DNA from: Flavobacterium sp.
GTDB lineage: Bacteria > Bacteroidota > Bacteroidia > Flavobacteriales > Flavobacteriaceae
DNA: 64,000 nucleotides
Assembly (NCBI GenBank): GCA_024644655.1
Contig: JAHEHJ010000007.1
Location: 1-64,000, forward strand
Direction of reading: 5' to 3'
The notes under the pieces were generated by a model, which was given only the letters and a program-made list of their open reading frames with translations, was not told where the DNA came from and searched no databases. The translations under genes were made by a program, and so were the position numbers. The stretch's first letter is position 1. Each line of letters begins with the position of its first letter. Positions 1 through 7,251 of the stretch are shown piece by piece.

Positions 1-139
1 ATATTTAATAATATGATAAAAATAATCATTACGCCAATATATATTAAGAGTTGTTTAACTTTTTAATATATTTATCAACTGTCAAAAATTATTACTTAAC
101 ATAAATCTGTACGATTTACAGGCTATTTTTTTTTATATT

Positions 140-835
140 ATGATTTACAAATTGGATAGAGATGATAGGGCTTACTTTCAATCATTACACGAAACAGGTA
201 TGGGGTATCAAATAATTATAGCTTCCAAAAGTAGTGAATTTAAATTTCAAAAATATGTAGTTTACAATTCAGAACTGGTTATTGATTTGGATACTAGTTT
301 TCAATTAAACAAAACTCGTATAAAAACAGTAGGGTGCTCCACCCTACTGTCGCAAGTTGAAACTATTACTTTTAAATTAAATTCGATAACCATAGCTGAC
401 AAATCAGTTTTAAAGGATAAATCAGTTTTGATAAAAGAATCCAGTTTTATGTTTAATCGGAAAATCGGAAAAAACGAAGCTATTTATGGACCTTTAGATT
501 TTAACACAACTAATGAAACTTTTGTTCGTATCTCTCCATTCGATAACGATTGTAGAATAGATGAAGAAAAGGGTAAATTGTTACCCGGTTCTTTCGCTAC
601 AACCTTGAATGATTTTTTTTCCTGTTTAGGAACAAATGACTTCCCCATTGATCGCTATGTATTACCCTTAACAGAACGATTAAAATGGGTTTATTATATA
701 AAAGCACATCCGTCAGATTTAATGCAAAAAGGGATTTTTCAGCCCGCTTTTAATCAGATGGGGGGAGGCGAAGAAGTTTATTTTAATTTTGGCACTTTTG
801 AAAAGACCTTAATCGAAAAATTACCTTATGATTAA
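140..835 (+). CDS. Orphan protein with polymorphic-toxin-like C-terminus
   Basis: A 231-residue protein with no signal peptide or membrane segment. The first 130 residues are unrecognised. The last 80 residues hold a series that I associate with C-terminal domains of bacterial polymorphic (RHS-type) toxins: GSFATT near 152, RYVLPL near 173, a W-Y-x-I strand, then PAFNQMGGGEEVYF near 205. The GGG-E-V-x-F end also recalls the TNT-type NAD glycohydrolase fold. No long delivery module precedes it, so it is a stand-alone domain, a trimmed toxin tip, or an unrelated protein. The ATG at 140 follows a very AT-rich leader. Coding looks genuine by length and composition; function is an inference from motif memory only. 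Confidence 0.7.
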   Translation: MIYKLDRDDRAYFQSLHETGMGYQIIIASKSSEFKFQKYVVYNSELVIDLDTSFQLNKTRIKTVGCSTLLSQVETITFKLNSITIADKSVLKDKSVLIKESSFMFNRKIGKNEAIYGPLDFNTTNETFVRISPFDNDCRIDEEKGKLLPGSFATTLNDFFSCLGTNDFPIDRYVLPLTERLKWVYYIKAHPSDLMQKGIFQPAFNQMGGGEEVYFNFGTFEKTLIEKLPYD

Positions 836-969
836 TTCTTGGTATTCAAATGAATACAACACTCCTTTTACCCTTCTTTTTCAAAAGAAAAAATTTATAC
901 AATGCATCTTGTTCCAGTTGACAAGTAAACTTATAACTCACATAAAATTAACTCCTAATTAAATTAAAC

Positions 970-1173
970 ATGGGCTATTTTGGTCTTTCAGAAATCTTAG
1001 TTGTATTTGCAATTTTAACATTATACTTCATACCCATTTTTATTGCTATAATTAGAAAAAACACAAACCTTGTGCCCGTTTTTTTAATTAATTTTCTATT
1101 TGGATGGACTCTAGTAGGATGGGTTATTTCCTTAATTTGGGCCTGTAAAAATGATACTGTTCCTATCGAATAG
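970..1173 (+). CDS. Superinfection-immunity-like small membrane protein
   Basis: A 67-residue protein with two hydrophobic helices (about 7-28 and 38-58). The second helix carries the pattern N-x-L-F-G-W-T-L-x-G-W-V-x-x-L-x-W-A followed by a charged tail, which is the signature of the Imm_superinfect family named after the phage T4 Imm protein. T4 Imm blocks entry of DNA from a second phage. Most bacterial chromosomal members have no tested role. It lies 134 bases downstream of the toxin-like orphan on the same strand, with no other gene between. Family call is good; any role in phage or toxin immunity here is inference. Confidence 0.85.
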   Translation: MGYFGLSEILVVFAILTLYFIPIFIAIIRKNTNLVPVFLINFLFGWTLVGWVISLIWACKNDTVPIE

Positions 1174-1305
1174 GCAGTCGCAGAGGGCAGTTGTCGGTTG
1201 TCGGGGGATGGAATTGAGTTGCCGGTTGTCGGTTGTCGGTTGTCGGGGATTTTCGTAATCACTTGATATGCTTTATTTGGTTGCCGGTTGCCGGTTGTCG
1301 GGGAT
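1173..1305. repeat. Degenerate GGTTGTCGGTTGTCGG array
   Basis: Short units GGTTGTC and GGTTGCC recur with about seven-base spacing in two clumps, each followed by GGGGATTTTCGTAAT or a near copy. Read on the other strand, the units resemble the ACTG-rich arrays at 57.7 and 59.0 kb, including the start CAGTCGCAG. Smaller traces occur at 2370-2400. Confidence 0.75.
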
Positions 1306-1655
1306 TTCGTAATAAAAATGATAATTACAGAATAGATGGTATTCTTTTCTTTTTATAGCTCATTGATTTTGTTTTGTTTTTGTATTCGCTGAATCTTCGA
1401 TTTCATGATGAAAAAAGAAACAAAAAAATCAAGCCTCCAAATAAAAAGCGTGAAAACTATGGTAAACATTTACCTGACTGCCACTGGCAGTCCTCCTTTT
1501 AATTTCAAATGTTCCGCATCCCAAGCCGTTCGCCTAGCGGCTCAACTCGTGCAATGCTGCCACTGCGCTACTGCGGTGGTTTTCTATGCTTTTTATTTGA
1601 GGGCGAGACTAAGTGGAATACGTTTATATTTTTGCTCCGCTCCGCTGTGCAAAAT

Positions 1656-1756
1656 GGGGTTTTCGTAATCACGAGATAAGTTTGTTATTGAAATTGACTT
1701 ATTTGGGGGATGATATGTTAAATGCGATAGGTGCTGAAACAAGTTCAGCATGACAG
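1656..1756 (+). repeat. Direct repeat, copy A (101 bp)
   Basis: Matches 2446-2547; the last 76 bases (1681-1756 against 2472-2547) are identical by eye. It begins GGGG(A)TTTTCGTAATC, a string also present at 1245-1280 after the GTTGTCGG array, and it ends in the first unit of a palindromic repeat. Copies A and B flank the Coa1-like gene. Confidence 0.9.
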
Positions 1757-1805
1757 TGGTACTGAAACAAGTTCAGTATGACAGGGAAACAAGTTCAGCA
1801 TGACA
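1731..1805 (+). repeat. Palindromic intergenic repeats, three units
   Basis: Units at 1731-1756, 1759-1784 and a shortened one at 1785-1805. Each full unit can fold as a seven-base-pair stem with loop ACAAG, followed by TGACAG. The second unit has A-T where the first has G-C at the second pair of the stem, so pairing is kept. Confidence 0.85.
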
Positions 1806-1871
1806 ACGAGTACAATCCACTTTAACACGACAACTTATAAAATTGTTTCTCGGAAAGCTACAACACTAGGG

Positions 1872-2291
1872 TTATTTCACTACAATCACTTCCCCTGTTG
1901 TTTTTATTCTAATTTGTATTTGTTTGTAGGTCCATGTATTCTGGTTCTTGTTGGCTACTATATCCATTTTGCCCTTGCCTTTTGAGCCTTGTACCCTTAC
2001 AGTACTATTTACCGTAGTGTTATCCTTGGAATAGACCGTATTTCCTTCCATAATGGCTAAGTTGTCAATGGGTTCTAGTGTGCCGAGACGTTGGATTACT
2101 TGAGCATTGGTATTGGCTTCGTTTATCGCATTTTGATGAAGACTGGGGTCTGAATAGCTTTGTGCATAATCGGCAAGGCCACTTACACTTAGGAGCACGG
2201 TAACCATAATTAGTATACCACTTCCAAGAGCCAGTACCCATTTCCAGTTTCGGTTCCACCAAGTGCCTTGATTTAGTAATTCGTTGTTCAT
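1872..2291 (-). CDS. Coa1-like membrane protein (cytochrome oxidase assembly factor family)
   Basis: Starting at the ATG at 2291 gives 139 residues: a short N-terminus with W-W-N-R-N-W, one transmembrane helix (about 14-38), then a small periplasmic domain of the Coa1 type. The domain shows an Ala/Asn-rich helix, a strand pair around N-T-V-Y, the segment STVRVQGSKGKGKMDIVA, and a final beta strand I-Q-I-R-I. Mitochondrial Coa1 helps assemble cytochrome c oxidase; most bacterial members have no tested role. The open frame runs on to 2465, but the extra N-terminus is low-complexity and overlaps repeat DNA, so I reject that start. The gene lies between two direct repeats of about 100 bp. Confidence 0.75.
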   Translation of the reverse strand: MNNELLNQGTWWNRNWKWVLALGSGILIMVTVLLSVSGLADYAQSYSDPSLHQNAINEANTNAQVIQRLGTLEPIDNLAIMEGNTVYSKDNTTVNSTVRVQGSKGKGKMDIVANKNQNTWTYKQIQIRIKTTGEVIVVK

Positions 2292-2445
2292 TGTTTGTTG
2301 GGTGCTATTTGACAATACCAAAGTAGTTAAAATTGAAGAATGGGGTTGGGTTTTAAGAGATATTTGTGATAGTTGGTTGTTGGTTGATGGTTGTCGGGGG
2401 TTGGATTGCAGATTGAAGAATACCGATTGCTGATTTTTGATGGAA

Positions 2446-2547
2446 GGGGATTTTCGTAATCGCAAGGTATGTTTGTTATTGAAATTGACTTATTTGGGGG
2501 ATGATATGTTAAATGCGATAGGTGCTGAAACAAGTTCAGCATGACAG
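2446..2547 (+). repeat. Direct repeat, copy B (102 bp)
   Basis: Second copy of 1656-1756, identical over its last 76 bases and leading directly into palindromic units. With copy A it brackets an 890-bp segment that contains the Coa1-like gene. Confidence 0.9.
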
Positions 2548-2594
2548 GTGCTGAAACAAGTTCAGCATGACAGGGAAATAAGTTCAGGTTGACA
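2522..2594 (+). repeat. Palindromic intergenic repeats, second cluster
   Basis: Two identical full units (2522-2547 and 2548-2573) in direct tandem, and a degenerate third (2574-2594). The layout of two full units and one short unit is the same as at 1731-1805. Confidence 0.85.
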
Positions 2595-2647
2595 CTAATA
2601 CATTATTGGCAATCGATAACCCAAGGCCTTTATTGGCTTGAATAGTG

Positions 2648-2678
2648 TGATGTGATTCCTCCGTTGTCGGAATGACAA
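2648..2678 (-). repeat. Partial copy of the TCATGCCGACGAAGGAGG element
   Basis: The reverse complement matches the first 31 bases of the composite repeats at 57587, 57728 and 59053 with a few mismatches. This shows that the family is dispersed and found in both orientations. Confidence 0.7.
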
Positions 2679-2791
2679 ACTGCTACCGAACGTATTCTAT
2701 AATAAAAGAAAAACAAAACAACAATTCTTAAAAAACACGATGTGGTTTGCTCAAATGTTCCTATTTTTGAGGCTGTATCCCTTAGTAACCT

Positions 2792-3442
2792 ATGTCTATA
2801 GCTTCTCAACTTCATACCATACAGCAAAGTCTTCCGAGTGAGGTGACTTTAGTGGCGGTTTCCAAAACCAAACCCATCCCCGATTTGATGGAGGCGTATG
2901 CCACAGGGCAGCGTGTTTTTGGTGAAAACAAGATCCAAGAAATGACCGAGAAATGGCAAGCAATGCCTAAGGATATTGAGTGGCATATGATAGGCCATGT
3001 GCAAACCAACAAGGTGAAATACATGGTGCCCTATGTGAAGTTGATTCACGGGGTAGACAGTTTGAAGTTGCTGCTCGAAATCAATCGGCATGCGGTGCGT
3101 TGGCGCAAGCACATCTCGTGTTTGTTGCAAGTACACATTGCGGAGGAAGACACTAAGTTTGGCTTTGATGCTGCTGAGGTCTCTGCCCTATTGCAATCGG
3201 AGGAATACAAAGTCCTTACGAATGTGCACGTCATTGGATTGATGGGTATGGCCAGCTATACCGACCAACAGGACCAAATCAAACGGGAGTTTGACCAACT
3301 GAAAAGCCTTTATGACACCCTTGCTCCACAGTACCCGCAGTTCACTACCCTATCGATGGGTATGAGTGGGGATTATGCATTGGCTATCGCTTGTGGTAGT
3401 ACGATGGTTCGCATTGGAAGTAGTATCTTTGGCACACGATAA
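2792..3442 (+). CDS. YggS/PLPBP family pyridoxal-phosphate homeostasis protein
   Basis: 216 residues, the usual length for the family, with an alanine-racemase-like TIM-barrel fold. The PLP-binding lysine is K25 in VAVSKTKP. Other family landmarks are FGENKIQEM (about 43), WHMIGHVQTNK (about 63), LSMGMSGDYALAI near 190 and the final strand with VRIGSSIFGTR. Members bind PLP and keep vitamin B6 and amino-acid pools balanced; no enzymatic reaction is established. The ATG at 2792 starts just ahead of the conserved N-terminal helix. It is followed 22 bases later by the nuclease fusion gene. Confidence 0.95.
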   Translation: MSIASQLHTIQQSLPSEVTLVAVSKTKPIPDLMEAYATGQRVFGENKIQEMTEKWQAMPKDIEWHMIGHVQTNKVKYMVPYVKLIHGVDSLKLLLEINRHAVRWRKHISCLLQVHIAEEDTKFGFDAAEVSALLQSEEYKVLTNVHVIGLMGMASYTDQQDQIKREFDQLKSLYDTLAPQYPQFTTLSMGMSGDYALAIACGSTMVRIGSSIFGTR

Positions 3443-3464
3443 TTAACACGCTAACACCAACGAG

Positions 3465-4829
3465 TTGTACGCAATACTTGACATAGAAACGACGGGAGGC
3501 CAGTTTAATGAAGAAGGAATCACTGAGATTGCCATCTACAAATTTGACGGCCATGACATCGTAGACCAGTTCATCAGTTTGGTGAATCCCGAAAAGCCCA
3601 TCCAACCTTTTGTGGTGAAATTGACGGGGATTAATAATGCCATGCTGCGGTCGGCACCCAAGTTCTATGAAGTCGCCAAGCGTATTATAGAGATTACCCA
3701 GGACTGTATTGTCGTAGCCCACAATTCCTCTTTTGATTACCGCATCTTGCGTACCGAGTTCAATCGCTTGGGGTATGACTTTGTGCGGCCAACATTATGC
3801 ACAGTTGAATTGGCTCAGAAGTTGATTCCAGGACAACCGTCGTATAGTTTAGGCAAATTGGTGCGTTCCCTTGGCATACCCGTAACCGACCGGCATAGAG
3901 CCAGTGGCGATGCTTTGGCCACCGTGAAGTTATTCAAGATGATCTTGTCTAAGGATGTGACCAAAGAAATCCTTACGACGATGATTAAGGAAGAAATCAA
4001 AAATGGGTTGGCCCCCAAATTACTCGACATTGTAGAAAGCATGCCAACTAAAACTGGGATTTACTATATCCACAACGAAAAAGGCACTTTGATTTATATT
4101 GGCAAGAGCCGCAATATCAAGAAACGCATTAATCAGCATTTTACCGGCAGTTCGGGTAAAAGCAAAAAGATACAGCGGGAAGCCTTTGCGGTGACCTATG
4201 AAGAGACCGGTAGTGAGTTGATAGCCTTGCTCAAAGAAAGCGAAGAAATCAAAATCAACAAGCCCATATACAACAGAGCCCAACGGAAGAGTATTTTTCA
4301 GTGGGCGTTGTATGCTGATAAAAACGCACAAGGCTATATCACCTTGACGGTGCAAAAAGCCGATGGGCGCAAAAAAGAGATCACCTCATTTGTTTCTGTG
4401 CAAGAAGGCAAGAACTTGTTGTTTAAAGTCACGGCGGAATACCAGTTGTGCCAAAAGCTCAATGGCTTGTATGAAACCCAGAATGGGTGTTTCCAGCACA
4501 AGATTAAAGAGTGTCATGGCGCCTGTTTGGGCAAAGAAGCCCCCGAGTTGTACAACCAACGCGTGGAAGAATACTTAGCGAATGCCCGTTTTGAAAACAA
4601 CAATATGGTGATCGTAGACCGTGGTAGATCGGTAGAAGAACGATCGGCCGTATTGATTGAGAACGGCATTTACAAAGGCTATTGCTTTTATGATTTGAAT
4701 TACCAAATCAACACCATTGACATTTTGAAGACCATCCTCATCCCAATGCAGAACAACCGCGATACCAAAACGATTATACAGGGGTATTTGCGCCGCAACA
4801 AAGTGATGAAGCTTATCAAATTTGATTAG
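3465..4829 (+). CDS. DnaQ-type exonuclease fused to a UvrC/Cho-like GIY-YIG nuclease
   Basis: 454 residues. Residues 1-165 form a DEDDh 3'-5' exonuclease with D6, E8, D91, H144 and D149 in place. Residues 194-275 form a GIY-YIG endonuclease (GIY at 198-200, YIG at 211-213, R216, and the Glu-rich helix ending N-K-P-x-Y-N). Residues 329-354 carry four cysteines spaced C-x12-C-x7-C-x3-C, very near the UvrC cysteine pattern. The rest (about 385-450) is unrecognised. The start is TTG at 3465, because MYAILDIETTG is the canonical beginning of the exonuclease. Similar fusions are known in several phyla; a role in DNA repair is likely but untested here. Confidence 0.9.
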   Translation: MYAILDIETTGGQFNEEGITEIAIYKFDGHDIVDQFISLVNPEKPIQPFVVKLTGINNAMLRSAPKFYEVAKRIIEITQDCIVVAHNSSFDYRILRTEFNRLGYDFVRPTLCTVELAQKLIPGQPSYSLGKLVRSLGIPVTDRHRASGDALATVKLFKMILSKDVTKEILTTMIKEEIKNGLAPKLLDIVESMPTKTGIYYIHNEKGTLIYIGKSRNIKKRINQHFTGSSGKSKKIQREAFAVTYEETGSELIALLKESEEIKINKPIYNRAQRKSIFQWALYADKNAQGYITLTVQKADGRKKEITSFVSVQEGKNLLFKVTAEYQLCQKLNGLYETQNGCFQHKIKECHGACLGKEAPELYNQRVEEYLANARFENNNMVIVDRGRSVEERSAVLIENGIYKGYCFYDLNYQINTIDILKTILIPMQNNRDTKTIIQGYLRRNKVMKLIKFD

Positions 4830-4855
4830 ACACCCTAGTATAGTATACCGATTGC

Positions 4856-5776
4856 ATGAACTATTTAGTTACCATTATTGGCCCAACCGCTATCGGGAAA
4901 ACCTCCCTGAGTATCGCTTTGGCGCAGCATTTTGGTTGCGATATTGTATCGTGTGACAGTCGGCAATTTTACCGCGAAATGGCTATAGGTACCGCGGTTC
5001 CTAGTGGGGCCGAATTGGAAGCCGCACCCCATCATTTCATCCAAAATAAATCCATACTAGATACCTATACTGTAGGCGATTACGAACAAGAAGCTCTAGC
5101 GTTACTTGATGGACTCTTTACTAAGAACAACGTACAGATATTGGTGGGAGGATCGGGTTTGTATGTGGATGCCATCCTCAAAGGATTTGATGATTTCCCT
5201 ACGATAGACCCTAGTGTGCGGGAACATATCAATGCTGCTTATGACCAACATGGCCTAGTTTATTTGCAAGAGCAATTGCAGGCTTTGGATCCCGACTATT
5301 ATCAAAAGCTCAGTACCGAAAACCCACAAACCTTGCAAAACCCGCAGCGTATGAAACGCTTTGTGGAAGTGTGTCAGGGGTCGAACCAACCCTATTCCAG
5401 TTTTATAGGGCAGAAGCAAAACAGCCGTAGCTTCACTCCTATTGTGATTGGGTTGGATGCCGAGCGCGATATCCTATACCAACGCATCAACCAACGCGTA
5501 GACATCATGCAGCAAGAAGGTTTGCTGGCTGAGGTGGAAGGTTTGGTGCCTCACAAAGAGCGCAATGCCTTGCAGACTGTAGGGTATCGAGAACTGTTTG
5601 CCTATTTGGATGGGCAGTGTACGTTGGACTTTGCCCTAGAGGAAATTAAAAAAAATACCCGTCGTTTTGCCAAGCGTCAAATGACTTGGTTTAAGCGCAC
5701 GGAAAACGCCCGCTGGTTTGACTATGCCACGGAGCGGGAAACGATTATCAACTATATAGAAAGCCAAATTCGCTAA
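4856..5776 (+). CDS. miaA: tRNA dimethylallyltransferase
   Basis: 306 residues. It adds a dimethylallyl group to A37 of tRNAs that read codons starting with U. The P-loop GPTAIGKT is at 9-16, followed by the DSRQFYREM segment that binds substrate and by GGSGLYVDA (about 97). The C-terminal KKNTRRFAKRQMTWFKR helix, typical of MiaA, is near 265. Its TAA stop overlaps the ATG of the thioesterase gene (TAATG), so the two are probably translated together. Confidence 0.97.
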   Translation: MNYLVTIIGPTAIGKTSLSIALAQHFGCDIVSCDSRQFYREMAIGTAVPSGAELEAAPHHFIQNKSILDTYTVGDYEQEALALLDGLFTKNNVQILVGGSGLYVDAILKGFDDFPTIDPSVREHINAAYDQHGLVYLQEQLQALDPDYYQKLSTENPQTLQNPQRMKRFVEVCQGSNQPYSSFIGQKQNSRSFTPIVIGLDAERDILYQRINQRVDIMQQEGLLAEVEGLVPHKERNALQTVGYRELFAYLDGQCTLDFALEEIKKNTRRFAKRQMTWFKRTENARWFDYATERETIINYIESQIR

Positions 5777-6513
5777 TGCCTATATCCCCTAACTTTACTT
5801 CTATTTTAGAGCACGACTGGACGATTACGTTTCTGCAGTGTTATCCCAATGGTACGTTGAAGCACACCGACTTGTGTAATATCTTGCAGCTTACGGCTGG
5901 AGTACACGCTGAGTTGGGCGGCATTAGTTTTACCGATATGCAGGAGCACCAACAAGCCTGGGTTTTGAGTCGGATGCGCGTGGAAGTCAAGCGCATGCCT
6001 AAGTGGCGGGATACTGTCACGGTAAAAACCTGGATTAAGACTTTGGAGAACTCCCGTTCGGTGCGTTGTTTGGAAGTGTATATGGGAGACGAGAAACTGA
6101 TAGGTTGTGAAACGTTTTGGGCTGTCTTTAATACCACAACCCGCAGACCCGAGTCGTTGGCTTTGGCCTATGACCATTTTCAGTTGTATCCTATAGATGC
6201 TACCGAAGTTCCTTTTGGTAAAATTGATTTCTACCAAGAGCCGACGTTGTGTGACACCCATAAAGTCAAGTTATCCGATTTGGATATCGTGAATCACGCT
6301 AATAGTGTGAAATACTTAGAATGGTGTTTGGATAGTTTGGATGTGGCGTTGATTACGAATAACAAGATCACTGCTTTTGAGATGAATTACTTGAAAGAAG
6401 TAGCCTTGGGTGATACGGTGGCTATTATGATGCACCCCCAAGAAGATACCACTATCATGACCGTGCAGCGCGAAGACAAAACCTGTTTTGCCTTGCAATT
6501 GCATACGAACTAA
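5776..6513 (+). CDS. Acyl-ACP thioesterase family protein
   Basis: 245 residues with two hotdog halves as in the FatA/FatB family. The first half carries the N-terminal strand W-T-I-T-F-L and the conserved VKRMPKWRDTVTVKTWI segment. The second half starts at DLDIVNHANSVKYLEW (about 172), which supplies the catalytic Asn and His. It would release free fatty acids from acyl-ACP in the cytoplasm. The ATG overlaps the miaA stop, and a strong hairpin terminator follows at 6512-6539. In other Bacteroidota such proteins are often annotated simply as thioesterases; chain-length preference cannot be read from the sequence. Confidence 0.9.
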   Translation: MPISPNFTSILEHDWTITFLQCYPNGTLKHTDLCNILQLTAGVHAELGGISFTDMQEHQQAWVLSRMRVEVKRMPKWRDTVTVKTWIKTLENSRSVRCLEVYMGDEKLIGCETFWAVFNTTTRRPESLALAYDHFQLYPIDATEVPFGKIDFYQEPTLCDTHKVKLSDLDIVNHANSVKYLEWCLDSLDVALITNNKITAFEMNYLKEVALGDTVAIMMHPQEDTTIMTVQREDKTCFALQLHTN

Positions 6514-6539
6514 AAAAGGCTTCAATTTCTTGAAGCCTT
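6512..6539. terminator. Bidirectional terminator between convergent units
   Basis: Ten-base-pair perfect stem (6516-6525 with 6530-6539), loop TTTC. A-tract on the left and T-rich sequence on the right serve both the thioesterase gene (+) and the response regulator gene ending at 6544 (-). Confidence 0.9.
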
Positions 6540-6543
6540 GTTG

Positions 6544-7245
6544 TTATTTTTTTACCACCAATCGGAATCCTTCCCCGTGAATGTTCAGGATTTCCACATT
6601 AGGATCTTCTTTCAGGTACTTTCTTAGTTTGGCAATGTACACGTCCATACTACGTGACGTAAAGTAATTGTCCTCTCTCCATATTTTGGTAAGTGCCAAT
6701 TCTCTCGGCATCAAATCATTTTCATAAAGTGCCATCATTTTAAGCAATTCTGATTCTTTAGGCGATAATTTGATAGGCTCCCCATCCCCTAGTTTTAGGA
6801 AACGCAATTTGGAGTTTAGGAGGAACTGCCCGATTTGGAATTCAAATTTGGCTGGCTCGTTTTTCGTCTCAGCCGATTTTCTTTGAATAATCGCTCTGAT
6901 TTTCATCAACAACACATCCGAATCGAACGGTTTGTTTAGGTAATCGTCTGCGCCCACTTTGTACCCTTTCATCACATCCTCTTTCATGGATTTGGCTGTT
7001 AGGAAAATCAACGGCACATCCTTGTTTTTCTCGCGAATCTCTTTGGCAAGTGTATACCCATCTTTGTAGGGCATCATGACATCCAAGATGCATAAATCGT
7101 AGGTATCTTTTTTAAACTTTTCAAAACCTTCCATACCATTTTTAGCCAGCGTGACTTCAAAATCATTCAAGGTTAGGTACTCTCTCAGTACGGTACCGAA
7201 ATTTTGGTCATCTTCAACTAATAGTATTTTTTTGTTTGCTTCCAT
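6544..7245 (-). CDS. OmpR-family response regulator (RprY-like)
   Basis: 233 residues: receiver domain 5-120 with acidic pair E11/D12, phosphorylation site D55 in LCILDVMMP, and K in YLNKPF; then a winged-helix DNA-binding domain (about 135-230) with the SPKESELLKMM and RSMDVYIAKLRKYL helices. It most resembles the Bacteroidota RprY regulators. The gene follows its kinase by six bases, so the pair is an operon transcribed leftward. Targets cannot be told from this window. Confidence 0.93.
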   Translation of the reverse strand: MEANKKILLVEDDQNFGTVLREYLTLNDFEVTLAKNGMEGFEKFKKDTYDLCILDVMMPYKDGYTLAKEIREKNKDVPLIFLTAKSMKEDVMKGYKVGADDYLNKPFDSDVLLMKIRAIIQRKSAETKNEPAKFEFQIGQFLLNSKLRFLKLGDGEPIKLSPKESELLKMMALYENDLMPRELALTKIWREDNYFTSRSMDVYIAKLRKYLKEDPNVEILNIHGEGFRLVVKK

Positions 7246-7251
7246 ATATGT

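Larger units (their letters stand above)
1174..1871. other. Gene-free repeat and hairpin region
   Basis: About 700 bases without a convincing gene. It contains a GTTGTCGG-type array (1173-1305), three successive GC-rich hairpins (1476-1492, 1524-1542, 1560-1579), a 101-base sequence repeated at 2446-2547, and three palindromic units up to 1805. The 87-codon open frame at 1405-1668 spans the hairpins and has atypical Cys/His/Arg-rich composition, so I do not call it a gene. Confidence 0.6.
2292..2791. other. Intergenic repeats upstream of the YggS-type gene
   Basis: 500 bases with no supported gene. It holds a weak GTTG array (2370-2400), direct-repeat copy B, three palindromic units, and an inverted partial copy (2648-2678) of the element found three times at 57.6-59.2 kb. 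A TATTTTTG hexamer-like -7 at 2762 precedes the YggS gene, but no matching -33 was found. Confidence 0.6.

Noticed and set aside
1405..1668. 87-codon open frame
   Set aside because: It runs through three strong hairpins, has a Cys/Arg-rich composition unlike local proteins, and ends inside repeat copy A.
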